From NCBI RefSeq assembly GCF_026151205.1, contig NC_087083.1, positions 7,480,460-7,544,459 of the forward strand: 64,000 nucleotides of DNA, given 5' to 3'. Below the pieces are notes generated by a model, which saw nothing but the letters and a program-made list of their open reading frames with translations, did no database searches and was not told the DNA's origin. This stretch comes from Bolinopsis microptera. Taxonomy: Eukaryota > Ctenophora > Tentaculata > Lobata > Bolinopsidae. The position numbers and the translations under genes were made by a program. Below are positions 45,380-56,430 of the stretch, one piece after another; the first letter of the stretch is position 1, and the number at the start of each line of letters is the position of its first letter.

Positions 45380-48300
45380 ATGTCCTGGAACATCCAGGAC
45401 AGCACAGGAGACGGGTCTAACAAATTTGAAAATAGCGAATTTTTGTCAATCCTCAAACAAGCTAACATTCTTTGTCTCCAAGAAACAAAGAAGCAAGTTA
45501 AGATTGAAGGATACCTCTCTTTTAATAGCAACCGCAAAAATTCACGCTCAGGAGGGGTCTGCATTCTTGCTGAAAATGACCTAAGAAAAGGTGTCTCTAG
45601 TGTGCTTTGTAATGAATCTGATGACATTATTGTTGTTAAACTGGACAAGAACTTTTTTAAACTTGATTTTGACCTATTTTTGGTATGTTATTATATTAGC
45701 CCTGCATACTCGTCCTATGTCAAGAAGAATCCAGATTATACTGCTAATACCTTCTCTGCTCTTGACTCTATCTGTATCAGACTACGTCAAAAGGGAGAAG
45801 TTATTATGTGTGGCGATGCAAATGCAAGAACTGGAAAACTCCCAGACTATATCCTTTCCTGTAATGCACCTGCCATCCATGACATCTATAACGACATTGG
45901 ACTCGAGCACGACATAGAAGAACCAAGAAACAATTCTGACCTTACAATATCTGAACCCCACTGCCAACACTTTCTTGACATGGTTATCAATAACCAACTT
46001 AAAATTCTTAATGGTCGTACCCTTGGGGACACCACTGGAAAAATGACCTGTCACAAATACAATGGAAGCAGTGTGGTTGACTATTTTGTAATCACCTCAT
46101 GGGCAAGAGATCATGTAAACTCTCTCCAAGTAAAAGAGTTTACATCATACTCTGATCATTGTCCATTAGTCTTGAAACTCACTACATTTGAACCATTTGT
46201 CGCAAACTTCCAGCTCCCAGACTTTTCTAACTTTCCTTGTGGCTATAAGTGGGACAGCAACACCTCCCATTCACTATTTAAAAAAGCCCTTACCTCGCCC
46301 GAAATTATCAACAATCTGGAAAGCATTGTGACAAATGAATTTAGCAGTACTCTGGAGGGCAATCACGAACTGAACGATGCAGTCATAAAATGTCTCCACA
46401 GTGCTGCTGATATAGCCTTAAAAGTGAAAAAGCCTCCCAAAAATTCTGCCCGTAAGAAATGGTTCGACCCACAAGTCAACTCCTCGCGGCGGAACCTTAA
46501 TAGGCTAGCAAACCGGCTTGGTAGTAAGCACTGTAACAGTATCCTCAGACGAGAATACTTTAAGCAACGCAACAAGCATAGCAATTTTGTAAACAGTAAG
46601 AAAGTAGCTTTCCTTAAGAAGTTAAATGAAGCTATAGAAGAAGGTCACATACTCGACTGGAAAAAATTTAAACGGCTTAAACAAGAACATGACACTAGCC
46701 CCTTACTTGACAAATTTGATTTAGCTAGCTTCCATGACTTCTTTGCATCCCTTTATAAAAAACCAGACCAGGAGCCAGATCTCACTCACCACAATCACAA
46801 ACATTACCCTGAACCACCAGATCTGGATATCCTAAATAAGCTCATGTCAGAATCTGAAGTGACCTCTGCCATCAAAAATCTCAAAAAAGGTAAAAGTTGC
46901 TCAAACGACTTGATATCCAACGAGATGCTTCAGAGCGTAACTCCGCTTTGTCTCAAAGCCATCCTCAAAAACTTCAACCACTCACTGGTCTCCGGTTACT
47001 ATCCATGGCACACCAGCATCATTACTCCTATTTACAAGTCTGGCAACCCTTTCAGCCCGGACAACTACAGAGCAATAGCTGTTGGTAGCTGTATGGGTAA
47101 ACTGTTTTCTAGCATCTTACTTGAGCGTCTCCTGCACTTCAAAAAGCTCTACTGCCCTGACCCAAAAGAACAACTAGGGTTCTCGAAGGGTGCTCAAACA
47201 AATGACCACGTTTTTACCCTTAAGACAGTCATTGACAAATATACCAAGGTTAAGAAAGCTCGCCTCTATGCATGCTTTGTTGATCTAAGAAAGGCCTTTG
47301 ACACTGTATGTAGGGACCTCCTTCTGCACAAAATCACATGCCTTGGAATAACTGGAAACTTCTTCAATTGCCTAAGTGATATGTATAGAAACTCAATAGC
47401 TCATATAAAATTCTCCAAACTCTTGTCCCCTAATATTGACATTGGAAAAGGAACAGAGCAGGGACACCCCCTATCACCGGACCTTTTTAAAATCTATATC
47501 AACGACTTGTCATCTCTCCTGAAATCTGTTGGTGATTATCCTATTCTAGCTGACGTCCTAATATCACATCTGCTCTGGGCTAACGATCTTGTCCTACTTG
47601 CCCTAAGTCCCAAGGCCTTGCAAGACAATATAAACATCCTATTCGACTTCTGTAACTCTATGGGCCTTGAAGTAAACATTAAAAAAACCAAGATTCTCAT
47701 ATTCTGCCCTCCTAAAAGAAAACAATCCTATGAAACATTCATTTTGGGAGGCCAGCCCATCCAACACACCGAAAAATACTGCTATCTTGGCATTATATTC
47801 CACAGAAATGGATCTTTTACAGCAGCAAATACTGAACTGAGGGCCAAGGCTCTCCGTGCTCTCTATGGCCTCAAAGGCAATATCGTCAAAGATGCCCTCT
47901 CTCACCGTTCCCTAAACATTCTATTTGACTCTCTAATAAAACCGATACTGCTCTATGGCTGCCAAATCTTATGTCCTCACTCAAAAACCATGAGATACCT
48001 CTCCAAAACAGATAGCAAAGCCAACCCCCAGCATACTCTCAGGTACATCTCACAAGATCACTATGAAAGATTCCACCTTAAGTTTATCAAGTGGTCCTTG
48101 TCTGTCCATTCAAAAGCATCAAATATAGGCTGCTGGGGCGAAAGTGGGCGCCACCCCCTCTTCTTTGAAGCCTGCAAACTTGCAATAGATTTCTATAGTC
48201 GCCTTGAAAGCACTGAAAATGAACTTCTCTCCGCTGCATTTCACGAGCAGATTATGCTGGGCCTTCCCTGGTACACCAACATCTCTAATCTTCTCACCAA

Positions 48301-48868
48301 ATATAACTTCCCCCACTCATCCTCTTCAAAATCCAAGCTCTCTACCCAAATCAGTCACAACATGAGGGAAGAATTTGTGGATACCTGGAAATCTGCCAAG
48401 GCATCCTCACCTAAATTAGAATTCTACAATCAAATTAAACATGATTTTGAACCAGAAACATACTTAGGAGTGGTTAAGATCCCCGATGCTCGGAAAAGCT
48501 TAACAAGGTTTCGTATTAGCTGCCACAATCTTTACATTGAGAGGGGCCGTTACGAAACCCCCCTAGTACCAAGAGAACATCGATGGTGCACTTTTTGCTT
48601 TTTCAGCAAGGGGCTTAAGCCTATTGAGGACGAAATTCATGTTCTAACTGACTGTTTACTCTACTCCTCAGTTAGAGAAAAATTTAACTTCCATCCCAAA
48701 AATATTACTGACCTAGCCGGTTTGCTATCCGATAAAACTCTAGACCCTACAAAATTTACTGCCACAGCAAGAGCAATCCATTCAATTGTCTCTGTGAACG
48801 AAAATTTTACTGCCTACTATAAGAGCCCAGATTTCCACTCAAATACTGGCCAATGCATAATGCTATAG
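45380..48868 (+). CDS. LINE ORF2: endonuclease and reverse transcriptase, 1162 aa
   Basis: An APE-type endonuclease opens the protein (S-W-N-I-Q-D, L-C-L-Q-E-T, M-C-G-D-A-N-A-R, Y-S-D-H-C-P). The RT follows: Y-R-A-I-A-V-G-S, F-V-D-L-R-K-A-F-D-T-V, G-T-E-Q-G-H-P-L-S-P-D-L, then the catalytic box written L-L-W-A-N-D-L-V-L-L-A, so the first Asp of the usual A-D-D is Asn (AAC, 47582-47584). A Cys-x-x-Cys...His...Cys knuckle near the end (W-C-T-F-C-F, E-I-H-V-L-T-D-C) is a nucleic-acid-binding finger seen in many LINEs. The ORF is otherwise intact, indicating a young copy. The ATG at 45380 is the first in frame. Confidence 0.9.
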   Translation: MSWNIQDSTGDGSNKFENSEFLSILKQANILCLQETKKQVKIEGYLSFNSNRKNSRSGGVCILAENDLRKGVSSVLCNESDDIIVVKLDKNFFKLDFDLFLVCYYISPAYSSYVKKNPDYTANTFSALDSICIRLRQKGEVIMCGDANARTGKLPDYILSCNAPAIHDIYNDIGLEHDIEEPRNNSDLTISEPHCQHFLDMVINNQLKILNGRTLGDTTGKMTCHKYNGSSVVDYFVITSWARDHVNSLQVKEFTSYSDHCPLVLKLTTFEPFVANFQLPDFSNFPCGYKWDSNTSHSLFKKALTSPEIINNLESIVTNEFSSTLEGNHELNDAVIKCLHSAADIALKVKKPPKNSARKKWFDPQVNSSRRNLNRLANRLGSKHCNSILRREYFKQRNKHSNFVNSKKVAFLKKLNEAIEEGHILDWKKFKRLKQEHDTSPLLDKFDLASFHDFFASLYKKPDQEPDLTHHNHKHYPEPPDLDILNKLMSESEVTSAIKNLKKGKSCSNDLISNEMLQSVTPLCLKAILKNFNHSLVSGYYPWHTSIITPIYKSGNPFSPDNYRAIAVGSCMGKLFSSILLERLLHFKKLYCPDPKEQLGFSKGAQTNDHVFTLKTVIDKYTKVKKARLYACFVDLRKAFDTVCRDLLLHKITCLGITGNFFNCLSDMYRNSIAHIKFSKLLSPNIDIGKGTEQGHPLSPDLFKIYINDLSSLLKSVGDYPILADVLISHLLWANDLVLLALSPKALQDNINILFDFCNSMGLEVNIKKTKILIFCPPKRKQSYETFILGGQPIQHTEKYCYLGIIFHRNGSFTAANTELRAKALRALYGLKGNIVKDALSHRSLNILFDSLIKPILLYGCQILCPHSKTMRYLSKTDSKANPQHTLRYISQDHYERFHLKFIKWSLSVHSKASNIGCWGESGRHPLFFEACKLAIDFYSRLESTENELLSAAFHEQIMLGLPWYTNISNLLTKYNFPHSSSSKSKLSTQISHNMREEFVDTWKSAKASSPKLEFYNQIKHDFEPETYLGVVKIPDARKSLTRFRISCHNLYIERGRYETPLVPREHRWCTFCFFSKGLKPIEDEIHVLTDCLLYSSVREKFNFHPKNITDLAGLLSDKTLDPTKFTATARAIHSIVSVNENFTAYYKSPDFHSNTGQCIML

Positions 48869-48996
48869 GACCTCAAAAATAGTATTATAAAACATTTCTA
48901 TTTTATCCCTACACATTTGTAAATAACTAGAATTGTGTAACCTTAAATTATTTCAGAATTATAACTATTGTGAATTCAATAAAATAATTATCACTT

Positions 48997-49028
48997 TTGT
49001 ATCCTTGTATCCTTGTATCCTTGTATCC
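48997..49028 (+). repeat. LINE 3' octamer tail (ttgtatcc)4
   Basis: Four perfect tandem octamers end the element, about 15 bp after an AATAAA. CR1/L2-type elements end in such microsatellites rather than poly(A). Confidence 0.9.
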
Positions 49029-50500
49029 TATTGGCACATAAAATTTACGGAAATTGGCCTTTCTCGAAAATTGGCCCATTTCTCACGATTCAACACTGGA
49101 TTGGCTGATAAGCTTAAATAATTCTTTAATCTGTCTGTAGACTATTATTTGAAAGGAAGGGAGAATGGAAAATGTAATACCAGCAAACAGGCTTCTTACC
49201 TACTGCCGATGACTCAATTATACAATTGAACATTAAAGATTCTTCTGCCTATCATAAAACATCCTATTAAACCTACTTTGGTACATTGCAGTGGATTGGG
49301 AAGGCCTTCAATCACACATAATCTATATTTTTGTTTAAACAGAAAGATTTAATGACGGAACCTTTACAGTTTACTACAACTAAACTAGCAAAAACCCATA
49401 TAACTCTAACATTGTGTCAAGAGACTAAAATATTTATTCATTTCGCGATTTTGAAAAAATAGGGGTCCAAATTTTGGGACCTAAACTTAAAGTTCTTTTT
49501 CCTTGAACAATTTTTCCGTTCATCATTGTTTTCAAAAATTTTAAATGAAAGGTTACGAATGGACGTTATTGCAAAAAAAGAGAGATTTTGGAGAACGAGG
49601 TAGGTGGGTTTAGATATGTCGTCAGTCCGTCCGTCCGTTACCATGACAACGAGAAATACGCGCGGCGCGGCGTATGTATTTGAATGAATTAATATAATGC
49701 GATATAATATTAATAAGCCCAATTTGTCCGTGACACTTATAGTGTATTAGTATATGAATTGAGTATAGATCACTTTTGCTTCAAATCTCTTATATTACAA
49801 ATAAAAGTTAAGTTCTACGGCAATCTTTACGGCAATTAAATTGAATCACAAGAGTTTTCCGTATCCTAACAGTTAAAACCATAATATTTTGAAGTGAACT
49901 AATTTATGATCAGAGCTTGCTGTGAACGGATATCTAGCGTCCGCCATGAAACAACAAAAACGGGCGCAATTCTTGTTTATTCTTTAACACTATTACTGGT
50001 CACAAGGCAATTAAAGCATTTGACCCAGACAAACAAGTTTCAAGGCTATATTTCTCACGGTTTTCGCGGAAAGTTGTTTTTAAGTCGTTGTCATGTTGTC
50101 AGTAAAATGGCAACAGATATAATACTTATAGTTATATATCTTGGCATCTCGCCTTACGAAACGAAACAAAACGAAACACAGTATTTACTACCCCGCTACT
50201 AGTTATGCGACAAAGATATTGTATAATACATAACTAAATAATTTACACAATAGTAATACGGTGCCTGCATGTCTGAGCGGCTTTCTTCAAAAACTTGCTC
50301 TCCTCATCGGAGCAGAAAGTAAAAACAAAACACGGGTCTCATAAAATCAAAAAATACTAAATAACGTTAAAGAAATAATATCAGATTAACCGTCGCAAAA
50401 AATGGTAATAGTATACATACAATATAATTTATTTTATTGACACACCGAAAAAAACCAACTGGTCAATAACCAAAAAAACAATAAATTGATACTCGACAAA
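49029..50500. other. Spacer, no supported gene
   Basis: Frames at 49438-49722 (minus) and 49906-50202 (plus) lack motifs or splice support. Nothing else was recognised. Confidence 0.4.
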
Positions 50501-50506
50501 ATTGCA

Positions 50507-51750
50507 CTAAAAATACCTACAGCCACTAACCAGGCTATTTAAGTGATAATACAAATAGTTCTTCAATTTACTCTTAAAAGACACAATATTATCGATGTTA
50601 CGGACATCAAGGGAGAGAGAATTCCATGATTCAGGTGCATAGTTGCTGAACCGCCTGCTAGTCGCCTTCAGGGTTTGCACACTGTATCTCGACATACACT
50701 GTATATTGTCACGCATGTTATATTGTCATGACGTAGTGGACTCTTCCAAGTATCATTTTTACATTCTGTCGGTGTAATGCAGATGGTGTCACCAAACTTT
50801 ATTGTTACTTCAAGGTCAAACTTCTTCAGTACCAGTGGCTTTCCAATGACTAACAGTTCTGTCTTGCACTCATTCAGCTTTATATACCTTACTCGGGATT
50901 ATTATGACCGGGATAAAGTGGTGGGTTTAGGGTAATTTCGCCATATTTTTCCCGAACCACATTTTCACCGGTCGTTAATAAACCCGCCTACTCAGCTTTT
51001 AGGGTTCCCAAGGGGTATGGGTGCTCATATTTTAATCGTTGTCTTATATTCACTAAAGAAGACTATTGGGACACTTGTTGTAGGTTTTTCGACTTCATTT
51101 GGCTAAAATCGCAAAAAATTCACCTTTTTGCCCAATTCTTGTCATATATCCTTATTGTCAAATTTGATTTAAATAGGCCAATTTTTAATTTCTTAGGTAT
51201 TGACTATCTCTACATAATGAAATAGGACTCTAAGTAAAAGTAACAGTTAAATTAAAACTTGAATTAATTAAAACTGATGAAAGGGATGATCCAGATGAAG
51301 ATAACGAAGATGATTACAACTTATTGGAAGACTAAACAGCTCTCCCTTTATCTTAATATCGATCTGGTTGTTACGCTTCAAATGTTAAAAATTATTTTCC
51401 ATCTAGTTTGATTAACCACGAGTCATTATTTCTGTCTACTTTCAACAATTATTGATAATTCGACTTGTTTCACAAGTTTTAGCAATGCGAAAATTTCTAA
51501 ACTTGCTTATCTCTAATAAGGAAATTTACATCTGAGACAAAATTTTTGAATCTAAAATTGAAAGGTTGGACACCGGTAAAATGGCGACCGGGAAAATGTG
51601 GTGGGTTTTGAGCAATTTCGCCATATTTTTCCCGAACCATATTTTAACCGGTCGTTAATAAACCCGTCGTAATAATCCCGAGTAAGGTAGTTGTTAACCA
51701 TCCATACCTTGATTTCTACCCGTATACCTACATTATTTTACCGATCTCCA
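50507..51750 (-). pseudogene. LINE RT C-terminal relic split by a MITE
   Basis: Minus strand, from the right: I-K-V-W-M-V-N-N (51690-51750), then after the MITE I-K-L-N-E-C-K-T-E-L-L-V-I-G (about 50845-50885), T-I-K-F-G-D, and finally R-R-F-S-N-Y-A-P-E-S-W-N-S-L and V-S-F-K-S-K-L-K ending at 50507. These are the thumb and C-terminal motifs of CR1/L2/jockey-type RTs. Removing the MITE and one TA rejoins the frame exactly (N-N-Y-I-K-L-N). A further frame disturbance occurs near 50720. Confidence 0.75.
50887..51687. mobile_element. TA-target MITE nested in the LINE relic
   Basis: Ends are CCTTACTCGGGATTATTA and its reverse complement, flanked by TA (50885-50886 and 51688-51689). Near both ends the block atttcgccatatttttcccg, followed by accggtcgttaataaaccc, is repeated in direct orientation. 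No ORF. The TA duplication points to the Tc1/mariner superfamily. Confidence 0.9.
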
Positions 51751-51789
51751 AGAATCATGATGTAAAGATCTAGTTCGAACTAAATTTAA

Positions 51790-52930
51790 ACTTGTATAAA
51801 CTTGTATATACTTGTATAAACTTTTCATAAACGATTTTTAAGAAGAGCCTTCCATGATCAATGAACTTTTCATGAAATTCATTTCAAATTAACTTAAGTA
51901 CCGTCCACCCTCGGTTAAGTGCAAACGTGATTTTGTGATTCCTTCTAAAATTCTGATAACAGTCGCCAATGAAATGATTTTATTACATGTTATTAAATTA
52001 TCCTACGTTTATCATAATATTTTTTTTTAAATATCACCAATTTGAGGAATATGAGCATAATATAATACATTTATCATTGCATCACAAATCAGGGTTCTGA
52101 TTATTTTTTTCAAAGCGTTATCTCTAAGTTTTACTGGATATACTGGTTTTACTGGTTCATCCGGTGTAGCAATCCTGCAGTCGAACTTCATTTCTTCGGC
52201 AAATTTCCAGCACCAGATTTATAAAAAGGCTAAACGCGAATGGCAAGGACATATTAATATTTGTATGATGATGATTTCAACTGCGGAACATTTTCAGTTT
52301 TTCAGAAATGTAATTTATTTCATAATTTACTGCAATATGAATAGTTTCCCTGTTAAATTTGATATTACATCGGTACCTTATCGAAGGGGGAGGAAACAGG
52401 GATGACGTTACTCTTTTGTCTCCCTCTAATATCCTTTTATTCATTGGTAAAAGAGTATATATGCTCTCTACATCTCTATATACTCTTTACTACTCAAAAA
52501 CATAAGAGTTTTAAATACAAATAGTAAGGGATCATCTTACTATATATAAAGCGAGACGATATATATCTGTGCCATTTTACTGACACCACGGCATCAACTT
52601 TAATGCGACTTTCTGCAAAAACCGTAAAAGAGATACAACTGAAACTTTTTTGACTGGGTCAAATGCTTTAATAGGTAATAATTATTTTAGTCTCTTGAGT
52701 CTTGACACCGTTTAGGGTTATATTATACGGGTTCCTGCTAGTCTACATAAATGATAGATAGACGTGGTTAATATGTAATAGTAATACTGGGGTGGAGAAT
52801 CAATTTTTTTTAAATTAAAATTTCTTGTTAATTAGCCTTGTTTTTGTTATTTCTAATCAGTATAAACTACAAATTTTTGTCCAATGCATTATTGCAAAAC
52901 TTCAAAACAGCTAAAAAGAATCAAGAAATC
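51790..52930. other. Spacer and 5' flank of the MFS gene
   Basis: AT-rich, no gene. It includes gactgcggaac and several tatata runs, with no firmly identifiable promoter element upstream of 52936. Confidence 0.4.
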
Positions 52931-52935
52931 GCAAA

Positions 52936-54678
52936 ATGGAGTTTTCATCTTTTTGGAGAAGATTTAGCTGGAAAGCCTTTTTGGTGTTTGGAGCAATCTA
53001 TTTACAAAGTGTGACATTTTACGGTGCCGCAGTTGTGCAATCAACCTTCTACGTTACTCATCTTGTCAAAAGAGGTTTGAATATGATGCTTTTTCTAAAT
53101 CAAATTTCAGTTTTTCGGTCATTTACTTGTTTGTATTTCTACCGAATTTATGGTTAACACTTCAGGAAATGAAATTGGAATTGATATTTTTAAATCGTGA
53201 TTTAGTAACCTTGAAATATCCATTTCAGGAATCCCGAACTTCCAAGTTGGTCTCATCGGAATGGCGCCTAGTATTGGCTACAGTTGCGACACCTTTTATG
53301 ATGTCACCGGTTACTTTCTCAATACCAAGAAAACGTCCTTGAGAGTAACCCAGTGCGTCATTATGGCAATAGTCACAGTAAATTGTCTTTGTAAGTATTT
53401 ATCTATTTTAACTTCAAATGAGGTTAGACCTATCGTCACATTTTTAAGGAATATTATTTATTGGCATAAATTAGTAACAATCATTAAATTTAATATTATC
53501 TGATTTCAGTAATAGGGATCGTTGAGATGCTCCCACCAGACTACAACAAACTCTTGGTTGCTCTGTTGATATTGATGCGCGTCATCCACGGCTACGTGGG
53601 TTTCCAAGGCGGCAAAGTGACAGTTAAGTGCTGTAGAGCTTGGTTTCCCGACCACTTCAATCTTGTTTTTGGACTGGAGTGTAGCGCATATTACTTAGGA
53701 GGTTCTCTTGTAATTCTCATGGGAGGGCATGCTTACGAAGCTTTTGGCTACCAGGAGCCTTACCTGCTCGCTGGCATAGCTTTTCTCCTATTCTGGGTAT
53801 ACAATTTGATTTTTATGCCAAGAACTTCTGAACCTGTGTTTGTTAATGTAAGAAATGCTGGTGGCATCATTGAAGCTCCTTGGTCCGATGAAATTGTGTT
53901 AACTAAAACTAACAACAAAGATAGGGTTCTAGAAAAGGGAGAAGAGGTTTCTTCACTACTTGGCCTCTCCTGGCTGGTTGCCATCCCTCTTGCTGCAATG
54001 AGTCTCACGGTATAAGTGCTTGAAGGTTTCTCGACGGCCATAACCACTCCTTACCTAAACGATATCTACGGTTTACCAATAAGTCGTGGAAGCAGCTATG
54101 TGTTTGTACAATTCCTTGGATTGATGATAGGGGCTGCTAGTTCCGGCTCGATCTTGCAATTAGGATGGTTTTCTGCTAGCAAAATCATGGCAGCAGGTTC
54201 ATTTATCTGCGTTGTTGGTGTGATGCTTGTCTTCCCAGGTCAGGGCATAAAGTTTCTGTACGAAGGAGTCCCACAGGTAGCCTATTTCGGTATATTCCTC
54301 CAAGGGTATGGAAACCAACTAATTGCGGTAGCCACCATTCCAGCAATCGAGGAGACCCATACAGTATTAAGTGGAAGACCATACACAAGCAAAAACAAGT
54401 CAATTGCCACAACTCTATGGCTTTCTGCCTGGATGATGTCCGTATATGGAGGACACTTGGTTGCCTTGATAGTGATGGATATCATGACCTATAGTCAAGG
54501 AGGCTGGATATTGGCAGGATTTAGTGTAGTGTCTCTTATAGCGTGCATTTATCAGGATATCGCCATCTGGAGATCTAAAGATGCATCAAGGCGAGCCGAA
54601 TTTAAACCGAGTTTGGTTAAGGTCAACAAACTTTCTGGTATGCAGTCGGGAGGAGATGCAAAAGAAGCGAGTATATGA
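52936..54678 (+). CDS. Major facilitator superfamily transporter, three exons, one in-frame TAA
   Basis: Exons 52936-53074, 53229-53390 and 53510-54678 join in phase 1/1 with normal GT and AG sites, encoding 489 codon positions. The N-terminal half has hydrophobic segments (W-K-A-F-L-V-F-G-A-I-Y-L-Q-S-V-T-F-Y, L-L-V-A-L-L-I-L-M-R, Y-Y-L-G-G-S-L-V-I-L-M). A polar central loop (E-I-V-L-T-K-T-N-N-K-D-R) precedes a second hydrophobic half, and the tail is cytoplasmic and basic. This is the 12-helix MFS plan; the substrate cannot be told. Codon 269 (54013-54015, within helix 7) is TAA, yet the same frame continues intact for 220 codons to TGA. Either a recent nonsense allele, readthrough or a sequencing error. 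Confidence 0.7.
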
Positions 54679-55780
54679 AAGAGAGCTGATTTGACTAAAT
54701 TCAAACTAAAGGACTCGTTTAACCTCCGACACATAATTTGTAGTTCACAAGTGACTTTATGCCCGAGTGTGTTGAACTCAGCTATGATTATTCGAGTTAA
54801 GTGTTGAAACATGTAACGATTAATTTATTAATTGTTATCTAAGTGGTAAAGTTTAACGGTGAAAGTATTTTACTATATTCATAAATGAATTTTGCGAAAA
54901 GATGACTGTAATCCTTTAAATTTTGTAAACACTAAACTAAATATTGATTAAATTGACTTTTATCATTCGGTAAAAGTTGAATTGAAGGGATCATCGCCAT
55001 GTTTTTTTTACGATGATGATCCGAGAATGGCGAAAACGTTGACAATTCATTACTCTTCATGGTTAAATTACCTTCGCCATTTTTTGAAATATCTCAAAAC
55101 GTTGATAATGAAAATGAAAGAATTAATATAATCCGTATAAGTTTTTAATCGATCAAATTTATTGGGATTTTAATAAATCAAATTGATTGTTTATAAATAA
55201 AATATTTTTTAATGATTTGATTCGCATAATTTATATTTCATTGGGATTTGAGTTGACTTAACTTCTTTCCTTTTAGACTGGTCAGAGTATCATGATAAAT
55301 CACAATGTAACCATTTTCAAACCCTGTTTTGACAATGAATTGAAATGTTGTATGTTTTAAAATGGCCAAACTGAGCTTTACAAACTAATTTCAACTTTGT
55401 AAAAAATGATCGACATCTACAGGGTGAATTGAAAATAATATTTGGGTTTTAAATGGCTATAATTTCTGAGATAAAATAAAAAATCACTCCATTTGTGTAT
55501 ATTTAGGTCATAAAAATATACGAAAATTAGAATAATGCAATAAAAATACTTAATTATCAATAATTTGCTCAATCCAGCGTCCATTAGTACTTTATAGTTA
55601 CTTATCAATCAACAACTCTGTAATGGCTTGTTCGTTGACTTCGCTGGTTGCTGATGTGGAATTTAAAATTCTTTAACTCTAGTCAATATCATTATCGTCC
55701 AAACATTTAACCAAACCACCTTTTTGAAGATGAGATGAATAATATGAATATTTTAATGGTAAGAAACAGTAGACAAAAAC
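54679..55780. other. 3' flank of the MFS gene, AT-rich
   Basis: An AATAAA occurs near 55197 (tttataaataaaatatt), about 520 bp after the stop, and could serve as a poly(A) signal. No further gene. Confidence 0.4.
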
Positions 55781-55785
55781 AAGGG

Positions 55786-56430
55786 AAAAAAATCATATTG
55801 TCCCATTCTCTGTACCATTTTAAGTTTTTAAAGATGAAATTTCCAGGACCAAAATTTTACAGTTTTGACTGAATTTCTCTCTAGCGAACAATTATTCAGT
55901 TAATTAGAAATGACATATGATACAATTGGGGTACTGGAAGTTTGATTTTGGTCGGAGGAAGCTCCCAGCAGATGAGCAGAAAGCTTAAAAAAACAAAAAT
56001 TCATATTTTCCAATTTCTGTTTTTTAAACACACATTTGACGGATTGGATGAAATTTTTGCCCAGAGACCAATTAGTCAGTTAATTGATGATGGTAAAAAA
56101 CCAAATTGTGGTACTGGAAGTCAAAATCCCGAAGAAAAGTGAAAAATCATATTGTCCCATTCTCTGTACCATTTTAAGTTTTTAAAGATGAAATTTCCAG
56201 GACCAAAATTTTACAGTTTTGACTGAATTTCTCTCTAGCGACCAATTATTCAGTTAATTAGAAATGACATATGATACAATTGCGGTGCTGGAAGTTTGAT
56301 TCCGGTCGGAGGAAGCTCACAGCAGAAAGCTTAAGAAAACGAAAATTGATATTTTCCAATTTCTGTCCCATTTTCAAATATGAAATTTTCTGAACACAAA
56401 TTGAGGTGCTGGAAGTTTGATCTTATGTTC
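55786..56430. repeat. ~178-bp repeat in a 356-bp higher-order array
   Basis: The block catattgtcccattctctgta...cagttttgactgaatttctc...cagttaattagaaatgac...gtactggaagtttgat recurs at 55791 and 56147 almost identically (about 356 bp apart). A diverged half-period copy starts near 55998 and another near 56338. Higher-order structure means pairs of units were duplicated together. Confidence 0.9.

Larger units (their letters stand above)
42540..49028 (+). mobile_element. CR1/L2-like LINE with an AlkB domain in ORF1
   Basis: In order: a C-rich leader and microsatellite stretch (42540-43000), an AlkB-type dioxygenase region (43050-43870), a Ser-rich linker, a coiled coil and SGNH esterase (to 45327), the endonuclease-RT ORF2 (45380-48868), a short 3' untranslated region with caataaaat, and a tail of exactly four TTGTATCC units (48997-49028). 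A 3' octamer microsatellite and an SGNH esterase in ORF1 are marks of the CR1/L2 group. The 5' boundary and target duplication were not determined. Coding damage is limited to two frameshifts in ORF1 and one RT active-site change. Confidence 0.85.

Noticed and set aside
49906-50202. 98-codon plus frame with a hydrophobic stretch
   Set aside because: No splice context, motif or poly(A) signal was seen; kept as spacer.
40680-54678. Reassignment of UAA to a sense codon in this organism
   Set aside because: Only two in-frame TAA codons are involved, and at least one coding exon (7194) may end in TAA. Nonsense alleles or errors are simpler.
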